Assembly (NCBI GenBank): GCA_023213395.1
Contig: CM041465.1
Coordinates: 246,891,741 to 246,955,740 of the forward strand
Source: Cycas panzhihuaensis
Lineage: Eukaryota > Cycadophyta
DNA length: 64,000 bases
Reading direction: 5' to 3'
Position numbers and translations under genes: made by a program. Below are positions 56,442 to 64,000 of this stretch, piece after piece. The notes under the pieces are model-generated. The model was not told the DNA's origin. It searched no databases and saw nothing but the letters and a program-made list of their open reading frames with translations. The stretch's first letter is position 1; each line of letters opens with the position of its first letter.

Positions 56442-56678
56442 TGTTGGGATAATACTCATTTATAAAGTGTGTGCATATGTACCTTGGGCCATCTAGAGCT
56501 ACCATGTAACCATCTACGAGTCGACTAAGATATGTATTTTCTTTATTTACTTTATTTTATTTAATTTTTAATTATTTATTTGAATTATCAGGTAGATGTG
56601 GTCCACCGCCTCCCTATGTACTTTGAACTATGAATTTGTTAATATAATCTTTGGCCTGCTCTACTCCTCGCACCTACA
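56442..56678 (+). repeat. 5' LTR of copia-D (237 bp)
   Basis: Starts TGTTGGGATAATACTC and ends CGCACCTACA. Compared with the 3' copy it lacks an internal segment of about 65 bp (3' copy roughly 61457-61520). Confidence 0.88.
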
Positions 56679-56680
56679 TT

Positions 56681-56692
56681 TGGTATTAGAGC
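56681..56692 (+). promoter_or_regulatory. Primer binding site of copia-D
   Basis: TGGTATTAGAGC, one base off the initiator tRNA-Met complement, two bases after the LTR. A second, poorer copy of the LTR end plus primer site (CACCTACATTTAGTATCAAAG) follows at 56703-56723. Confidence 0.88.
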
Positions 56693-59600
56693 ACTTTAGT
56701 TCACCTACATTTAGTATCAAAGTGACAGTCCACTCTCACGGTAACTAATTATATTAATATTTCATAATTTTTATAAAGTTTTATTAATATTTTTTATATA
56801 TTTTTTATTAATAATTAGTTATTTGATATATATGCTCCATTTAATCACTATTTTCTTTAGATTTTTATAGCTATAGCATGCGCATTCATCCCATCAATAA
56901 TTTGGTGTAATTATATTAAGGTTTTATTTGATTTTATGTAAGAGTTTAATCATTTTTCACTATTTTTTCAAGGTTTTACCACATACCTAAACTTTGCAGG
57001 CTAGTGTGATCTCCACACTACTGAGAATTACATCAAGTGACCAGTTGTTGGACTCCTCTATGAGTCCTCTACATACTAGAAATGCCAGTTCAAAAAACCA
57101 TCGCTCCTACGATAAGTTATAACTCCCAGAAGCTTAAGCTATCTTACTGCCTATTGAAACCCTTAGGCACCAAAGTGTAAATTATTCATTGCAACTCTAT
57201 TTCTCATTATATTCTTTTGAAACCTTGTAGCAAGGCATATCTAACCCAGTTGAGGCTATTACAAGTCAATTCTCATCCCATGTTGGCCGTACAACCTCCA
57301 TGGCTCTGAGCATCCTCCTCGACCTACGTGAGCCAAACGAAGGCTAGTTTTCAATTTTTTTGGAGAAGTTTCTCTCTGTGCCTACTCTATGAAGCTCCCT
57401 CTATGTTTATCACTACTCAGAGTGTGTTCTTAGAGTAGATCTATCTCCCATTCCTCTGCTAATCATTGTACAACCATTGTGCACCATTTTTTACATTTCT
57501 TTTATATTAAAAAAAATATTTTTTAAATAGTTTTTCATCGATCTCTAGTGTAGATCTGTTTCACCCCTCCTAGCATTGATTTCAATTGATCTTGAGCCTG
57601 TTTTCATTGATTTTTTCATCAAAATTTATCTTTATGTATCATGTGCTCAATGGTAGCTTTTTTTATTGAAAAATTTTATCTTTTTGTAATGTTATGATTT
57701 AATTTAACCATATTACATACTATTTCTAAATTTGTGCATTATTTTTTGTTGTAGCCCCCTTCATAATCTGGCCCCCCAGTCACATTGACCCCATATGATT
57801 GTAATCCTTTGGTGGATTTCAAACAAATATAAACTATTTTAAAATCCTTTTTATTAATCAAAAATCATATTCTTTATTTGATAGTTTTTTGGAATTTGGG
57901 GCCCCCTAGGGACTATAGCTACTAGTTCTGTGGCTTTTCATGTGACTAGGGATTATTCGTAAAGGGGCTAAATGCTAAATCTTTGTCTTTTGATTTTTTT
58001 AATTTTTTACTTAAAGGAGTATTACTCACATTCTCTACAATATCTCTGCACTGGGAAGTCAGATTCATGAACCGTTAGATTCATTGGATTCTTGACTTAG
58101 AGCTCTATAGCCTGAAGTCTTTCTTTGCCTAATTTGAACCATTTTTTGTAGAGTTTGATCAAGTTAAAGTTGACCTTCATTTATTACTCTTATTTCATTA
58201 GCCATAAAAAGGTCTTTGCATGTTTCTTTAATAACTTAAGTTCTACAACTCTGTTTCTCAAGCCATTAGAACCGTTGGAAAGTTTTTCCAGTGCTCTACA
58301 TATCAGAATAAGTTTTATTATATTCTGATATTATTTTATAGGTCATTAAAATCCCTAAAATTAAGGCTTTGTTTCAGTCCTAATTAGATAGCTTTTGAGA
58401 TATTTTGAGCTAAATTTTCTTTCTAACTGGATATATTTAATTGATATTTATATAGTAACTAGTTATTAATGATATTTACTGGTATTTATAAGACTTACAA
58501 GTTATTTTATGGTCTTTTAGCATCATTTTTAGCTTTTGGAGTAGCATGAGCCCTATTAAGATCAAAAGCTATAAACAAGTACCTCTTATCATATTATTTT
58601 CTTTCTTTCACATCTAGAATTAAATCTAAGTAATTCCTTTGATCATTCTTTGCTTATTTAAAAAGTTTCTTTTAGTATTTATGCCTATTGAAGGTCATTT
58701 GCCTTCGTGAATACCTCAAAGAGTGCACCCAATTTATATGAGAATCAACTAAAGAGCTCTCCTTTATTTCACTTACATTACATCTAAAAACTTTTGCAAG
58801 TAATTCTATACATCTTGAGCTCATTAATTTGTAAGTTAAAGGAATTTTATTTGCCTTAAAGCTATTCCATCTCTTAAAACTTCATAAGAGTATTACATTA
58901 CATAGTTACAAGTTATTTTTTTGATCTTTTAAGCTTTAAGGTTTATTTTTATTCAAGCATATCATTGCATCTTTAGATACATAGTCTTTTATTATAAATC
59001 TATTTATATTCATCATTGTTAGAAAAGGATTATTAGTTTGGTCTTCATTTCAAAAATCTTATTAGTTTTAAAGATTTATTAGCTACCTTAATTAAAAAGT
59101 ATTTGAAGATTGAAAGGTTCATCTCTTTGATTCATTTTTCTTATAGCTTCTTATTGATTCATTAAATATATTCTTATTAAAAGTACATATAGCCTCATTA
59201 CAAGCTTTTTAAAATTACTTTTTAAGAAGCTTCTTCAAACTTGAAAGACCAAAGTTACATAAGAAAACCTTCATTGCATTTCTTAGTTAAGCTGCTTTTC
59301 ATTAAGTCATTCATTTGAAAGATCATACATATATTTTTTAGCTTACTTTCTTTCTAAATAAGTTATTTGTCTTATGTTTCAAAGAGCATATTTTAGGATT
59401 ATTTATATAATTTCTTTGATTTAAAAATAAATAAATAAAGAGGATCATTTAATGGTTACTTATAAAGGAATTAAAATTAAAGGATTATTTTTTGCTCCAT
59501 TTCAACTTTGAAAAGTATTTCAAATTGCACTTCATTGTATATACATATTATTCCTCATTTTTAAGCCTACTTTTGAAGTCATATGAGAATTAATTTACAA

Positions 59601-59960
59601 ATAGTATTCATTGAAAGGATATATTTTCTTTTATTATCAAGTTATTTATGATTTATGAAAGTAGTCATTTAAAAATTCATTATATATTTCAAGTTTCTTT
59701 AACTCTCATGTAAAAGGCACATTCAAATTAATTTAAGGCCATCTCCATCATATTTAAAAGCTCAAACATGCTACATTACATTGTATTATATTACTCTTTA
59801 ATTTTAAGACTTATATATATCCTTTGAAATGATTATTTATCATTTATTTATCTCATTTCAAAAGAAAACATCTAACTTGCATTATTTAAGGAGATATACC
59901 TTTTATTTTATTGCTTATTTTAAAACTCATTAGATGTTATTATTTATTTATTATAATATA
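56693..59960 (+). other. Long T-rich leader of copia-D
   Basis: About 3.3 kb without coding signal, longer than the leaders of copia-B and copia-C. 57000-57480 is less AT-rich than the rest. Short frames are low-complexity. It may include further unrecognised insertions. Confidence 0.65.
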
Positions 59961-60547
59961 AATGAATAATAATAACACAAGGTTTCCTATATTTTATGGG
60001 ACTATTTTTTAGATTTGGAGATATATATTGAAAATACACTTTATTGTAAATAACCTTTGGAGATTTGTAGAGCATGGTTACGTAGTGAATAAACTAAATT
60101 TTAGAGAAGACTTTAAAAAGAATAATAAAACCCTAATACTAATGCTTTGTACCATAGATGATGATATACTTACTCATGTTTATAATATAACCACATCTAA
60201 ATATATTTGGGATATCCTAGATTCACTTCATGAGGGAGAAATTTTAGATTTAAGTAAATTTAACTATATTGATGATGCTTTTTTTGTGAGACAGATGATA
60301 GAGCTAGTGGTTCTTGATAAAAATTCTAATGTGACATATAATGTTGAAGATTCTAATAAGATTGATTAGCATAATGATGCATTTGATAAGGCTACATGTA
60401 TATCTGACATGGTTAACTCTCATTAAAAGAACGAAGTCAAAGATGAAGGCATTTATATTCATTTGAAGTAACTCACACCCTTTTTTGAACCATAATTTAT
60501 AAAAGACTAAATGGAAAGGATAATGGTATAAATTGATGACTACTTCA
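59961..60547 (+). pseudogene. copia-D gag fragment
   Basis: The open segment 60028-60369 reads IHFIVNNLWRFVEHGYVVNK, then ILMLCTIDDDILTHVYNI and TTSKYIWDILDSLHEGE, matching the copia gag N-terminal half (DUF4219 plus UBN2 start). Preceding codons from about 59961 (NNNTRFPIFYGTIF) are in the same frame before a stop. After 60369 similarity is lost, and at 60548 the R3 LTR begins. There is no zinc knuckle or protease. The normal polyprotein would be several times longer. Confidence 0.8.
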
Positions 60548-61160
60548 TGTTGAGAAGATAAGGTCCCAACCTTTAAACCGCCACTAAGATCTAAATTATT
60601 CTTGTAACTAGTTACAAAAATTGAAACTAAAATTTAACATATAAGTTCTTAAACTAGAGATGAAATAATAAAATAAACAAGAAAGCCAAGCATCACATGC
60701 ACACTCGATATAACATGGTAAAACCCTAACAGTGTGCTAGGGAAACATCCACACAGAAAAGGTATCGAGCTTTATTATTGTAGAATAGAGAAAATGTATA
60801 TAATCCTGTAGCAGAGTGCTCACAACAATAACAATCAGCCACCCAACTCCTTAGAGTACATTGAACACTATCAACATAATGAAAAATACCATAAATTGGG
60901 CTACATGAGAGGGTCATCTAAGACACAAATCTTGACTGTAAAATCTAGGGTATTTTAAGGGAACGACCTTGATTCTCTTTACAATTTAATATACTTTCCA
61001 GTGCTAAATTTTTTGGTCAGGGGCTATCGCCCCTACACCCCCCTGTCTAAGGGGGGCTCTCGCCCCCTTTAGAACCCCCCGAGGAAGGTTTGGAGGAGAA
61101 ACCGCACTGCCAATATATCAAAATTTTAGCTTTTAACCATTGTTATCACATTACCTAACA
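60548..61160 (-). repeat. R-family solo LTR (R3), 613 bp, in copia-D
   Basis: Plus strand begins TGTTGAGAAGATAAGG and ends TTACCTAACA. It is flanked by perfect CTTCA duplications (60543-60547 and 61161-61165). Full-length match, inverted, to R1. It contains hairpin AGGGGC/TATC/GCCCCT at 61019-61034 and a second C/G-rich palindrome near 61051-61073. Confidence 0.93.
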
Positions 61161-61287
61161 CTTCAAAGTTGATGATGAAGTTATAAGATATAAGTACAAT
61201 CACTTTTTCAAAGTCTACCTAAGGCACTTGTACCACAAATTTAGAGATAAGCTTGGAGTTCTATATAATAAACATTATAGGGGTGAA
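61161..61287 (+). pseudogene. copia-D: last codons of pol
   Basis: Reads YHKFRDKLGVLYNKHYRGE directly before the 3' LTR, the terminal segment of copia RNase H (compare copia-A at 9630-9690). Everything between gag and this point is deleted. Confidence 0.75.
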
Positions 61288-61590
61288 TGTTGGATAATGC
61301 TAATTTGTAAAGTGTGTGCACATGTACCTTAGGCCACCTAAATCCACCCAAAGCTACTATGAAATTATCTACAAGTCAACTAAAGTATATATTTACTTTA
61401 TTTTATTTAATTTTTAATTATTTATTTGAATTATTGGATAGAGGTATTCCATCACCTCCATAAATTATAAATATTAAGGGAATATCTCCTTAATATTTTT
61501 TAACACTGCCATCTAATTAGAAATGCTATATACTTCAAACTATAGATTTGTTAATGTAATCTTCGACCTGCTCTAGTCCTCGCACCTATA
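61288..61590 (+). repeat. 3' LTR of copia-D (303 bp)
   Basis: Starts TGTTGGATAATGC, ends CGCACCTATA; aligns with 56442-56678 apart from the internal segment missing there. Confidence 0.9.
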
Positions 61591-61592
61591 TT

Positions 61593-61604
61593 TAGTATCA
61601 AAGC
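61593..61604 (+). promoter_or_regulatory. Primer-site copy after the 3' LTR of copia-D
   Basis: TAGTATCAAAGC followed by ACTTTGGTTCACCTAC, the same as the sequence after the 5' primer site at 56693-56708. A primer site plus leader start should not follow a 3' LTR. Confidence 0.85.
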
Positions 61605-61619
61605 ACTTTGGTTCACCTA

Positions 61620-61928
61620 CACCCTAAATTGAGCTATATGAGAGAGTCATAGAAGGCACAAATCTTAACCATCAAATCTAGGGTATTTTGAATGAATAAC
61701 CCTAATTCTCTTACAATATAGTATGTTTTATAGTGCTAGTTTTTTGGGTCGAGGGATACTACCCCCAAACCCCCTTTTTATAAGGGGGATTCTAGTGTCC
61801 CCTACACTCCCTAACCAAGGAGGGCCACCGCCCCCCTTAGATCCCCTTATAGAAGTTAAAGGGAAAAACTGCACTACCAACCTATAAAAAAAATTTCCTC
61901 TAAAATATTATTATCATATTATCTAACA
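61620..61928 (-). repeat. R-family LTR, piece c (R2c)
   Basis: Starts ACCCTAAATTGAG, corresponding to position 56260 in piece a, and ends ATTATCTAACA at 61928, the LTR terminus. It is followed by target site TGATG (61929-61933). About 180 bp (56260-56441) are present in both pieces. Confidence 0.85.
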
Positions 61929-63100
61929 TGATGTAAAAAGGATGGAGGACTTCAAACCTATCAGTCTTTATAATGTGAAGTATAAAGTTTTGACTAAGAT
62001 TTTAGCCAACAGCCTTAAGAAGATCCTCCTTGCACTTATATTTCCCAGTCAGGATGGCTTAGTCAAGGGCAGGCATGTTTTAGATGGTATAATTGTGGTT
62101 CATGAAACTATCCACTCTGTCCACCAGAGAAAGGAACCTAGAATGATAGTTAATATAGATCTCTCCAAGGCCTATGATAGGGTCTCTTAGAATTGCCTGA
62201 TGGATTGTATTCATGCCTTTAGCTTTAGAGATCATTGGGGTAACTGGATAAACAATTATATTTCAAAACCAAAGTTTTTAGTTATCATAAATAGCTCATT
62301 GTCATCTTTCTTCCTAGGTTTTAGAGGAATGTGATAAGGGGATCCTCTCTCCCCGTACTTATTCATTATAATAATTGAATTGATGAGGAGGACCATGGAG
62401 GAGGCTAGAAGGATAAATAAGATTATAGGTTTAGAGCTCACCTCATGAGTAAATAATGTTATTCACCATCACTTTGTAGATGGTAATATCATGTTAGGGA
62501 GGGTGGCTATGGTGGAAGCTAGAGTTATAAAGGAGGAGCTTAAAAGGTTTGAAGTTGTAATATATGAGAAGGTTAATTTAAATAAGAGTAGCATTTTTTC
62601 CCTAAAAACTAAAGAAAAAAACCCAAAGGGCTATAAGCAGAATTCTCAAAATGCTTATTTAGAAACTCCCCACCCTCTACCTAGGTATGCCTCTCTTTAT
62701 TAGAAAAATAGAGAAGGAGTTGTGGAACCCTATTATTGACCAAATACAAAGAAAGTTAGCAGGCTCAAAGGGGGCTATGCTAAGTTAGACAAGGAAACTT
62801 CAATTATTGATAGCCACCCTCCAAAATATTTCAATCTACATGATGTCGCTCTTTAGAACCCCATTAAAAATTATAAATATTCTAGAATCTATTTAGAAGA
62901 GGTTCCTCTAGTCAAGAGTTAAGGAGTGGGACAAAATTCATTTGATGGTTTGGGAGAAAGTATATGCTCTAAAATAGGCAGGGGGACTTAACATAAAAGA
63001 TATAGCTTACTTGAATAGGGCCCTTGTGGCTAAGTTAAATTGGAGACTATTTGGGGGGAATGAGAGTCTATGGTATAAAATTGTTACCCAAAAATATCTT
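61929..63100 (+). pseudogene. LINE-C reverse transcriptase, remainder
   Basis: Resumes with DFKPISLYNVKYKVLTKILA (61948 onward), SQDGLVKGRHVLDGIIVVHE and VNIDLSKAYDRVS, all standard L1 RT blocks, then GDPLSPYLFIIIIELMRRTM (62339 onward). The catalytic box at 62473-62484 reads FVDG, so the second Asp is lost. The thumb segment (VNLNKSSIFSLK) follows. Stops and a frameshift after 62600. Together with 55641-55908 it forms one RT domain interrupted by 6 kb. Confidence 0.92.
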
Positions 63101-64000
63101 AAGTACAAGTAGTACTTGAGGGATGACACTCTAATAAGGTTTGGATCTGTGATATAGAGAAGTCTCATTTATGTGAGAATGATGCTTACGGTAGGCGTTC
63201 AGTGGAAGCTGGGGGGATGGTACTTTGATAAATTTTTGGGAGGATTTTTGGTGTGGATAATCCCAAATAAACAAAAGGATAGACCTTAGACCTATTCAAG
63301 ATATATTTGAGAGGTTATATGGTAAAAAAGTCAATGATTACTAGGAGGTTAGGGAGGGGATAAAAAGATGGAGGAAGTTTGAAAATATCTCCTCAGATTA
63401 TGTCAGTTGGGCCCAAATTAAATCCCTCATATGAGAGTTAGCCAAAAATTATATCCCTAGATTTCCTAAGAAGGACTCTTTGGTATGGCTTTTATCCCCT
63501 TTTGGGGATTACTTAGTGAAATTTGGGTACTTATTCCTAATTTTAGAAAGGGGTATAAGGAAAAATACCAAGTTGGAGGGGGGTATGGAAAATGGGATTG
63601 ATCCCTAAGGTTTTGATTTTTTGGTGGTTATGCCTTATGAATAAAATCCTAACTATGGAAAAGGAGTTTTGCATTGGTAAACAAATACATTTTGTTTTGT
63701 AAAGAGGAGGAATCCCTTGATCATATTTTATTGCATTACTCGTAACCTAGGGTAGTGTGGAAGCGGTTGTGGGACTCCTTTAGAGTTACTTAGGTGTTCT
63801 TAGAACCTGTGAAGGACTTGATACCCACCTGGTTATGCCCCTTTAGATGTAAATCTTTAATATTTCTTTGGCTCATTACACTACCTATGATGATGTGGAA
63901 TCTTTGGAAAGAAAAGAATAGAAGGATCTTCTAAGAGAAATAAATGGATGAAAATAAGCTTTTTGGGTTGATCTTTGTAGTAATGAGAGAGTCCTTGAAG
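63101..64000 (+). pseudogene. LINE-C post-RT region and zf-RVT, truncated by window end
   Basis: GVWKMGLIPKVLIFWWLCLM (about 63580-63640) matches the zf-RVT start in LINE-A and LINE-B, and the following Cys/His region is frameshifted near 63660-63740. Similarity continues to the end of the window (ESLERKE, corresponding to the WKESN region of LINE-B). The RNase H domain and 3' end lie beyond 64000. Confidence 0.8.

Larger units (their letters stand above)
56442..61604 (+). mobile_element. copia-D: internally deleted Ty1/copia element
   Basis: Direct LTRs at 56442-56678 and 61288-61590 flank a primer site, a 3.3-kb T-rich leader, a gag fragment and the last ~25 codons of RNase H. Nearly all of pol is missing. 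An R-family solo LTR (R3) lies in its interior. The 3' LTR is again followed by a primer site and 16 bp of leader. It separates two R-family LTR pieces that overlap by about 180 bp, so it did not arrive by one simple insertion into a single LTR. Confidence 0.85.
52260..64000 (+). mobile_element. LINE-C, L1-type plant LINE, interrupted 55909-61928, runs off right edge
   Basis: ORF1 (53.03-53.78 kb), endonuclease (54.37-55.1 kb) and the start of RT (to 55908) are followed by a 6.0-kb nest of LTR elements, then RT resumes at 61929 and continues through zf-RVT to the window end. TGATG on both sides (55904-55908, 61929-61933) marks the target duplication of the outer insertion. The 5' boundary is uncertain; composition changes near 52260. 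It is in the same orientation and family as LINE-A and LINE-B. Confidence 0.88.

Overview
The window looks like intergenic DNA from a large, repeat-rich seed-plant genome. The evidence is Ty3/gypsy and Ty1/copia LTR retrotransposons using the plant initiator-tRNA-Met primer site (TGGTATCAGAGC), L1-type LINEs with plant-style ORF1 proteins (DUF4283 plus CCHC knuckle), solo LTRs, AT-rich spacers and no intact cellular gene. Every coding region is broken by stops and frameshifts, and most of the stops are TAG or TAA where the family normally has Gln or Trp codons. That is what cytosine-methylation decay of old insertions produces. A gymnosperm would fit the age and density of the wreckage, but this is an inference only. 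I see no rRNA, tRNA, CRISPR or bacterial-type feature.

Layout. 1-3541 (-): decayed Ty3/gypsy element running off the left edge, with its primer site at 3530-3541 and probable LTR sequence beyond it holding a 21-bp minisatellite. 4.7-8.93 kb (+): second Ty3/gypsy element with a 3' LTR at 8487-8929. 8.93-9.99 kb (+): 3' end of a copia element. 10-12.5 kb: AT-rich spacer. 12.6-17.95 kb and 24.55-25.19 kb (+): LINE-A, split by copia-B (17.95-24.55 kb), which is the best preserved element. 25.2-32.87 kb: spacer with an unidentified decayed coding block and a promoter/LTR-like segment. 32.87-39.32 kb (+): copia-C with both LTRs. 39.3-42.1 kb: spacer. 42.1-50.28 kb (+): LINE-B, interrupted by a solo LTR (43719-44369) and by a 2.09-kb non-coding retroelement with 86-bp LTRs (47019-49110, minus). 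50.3-52.3 kb: spacer with an unidentified decayed minus-strand coding segment. 52.3-64 kb (+): LINE-C, interrupted at 55909-61928 by a nest of R-family LTR sequence, copia-D and another R solo LTR.

The parts fit together as a layered insertion record rather than a pathway. Three related LINEs lie in the same orientation and act as targets. LTR elements are nested in them, and several insertions still show 5-bp target duplications (TAGAA, TGATG, CTTCA). The most unusual object is the 2.09-kb short-LTR element. Its roughly 1.7-kb internal leader is shared, in inverted orientation, with the leader of the autonomous-type copia-C, yet the two have unrelated LTRs. Two copia elements also carry a primer site and leader start after their 3' LTR, which suggests tandem or circularly permuted copies.
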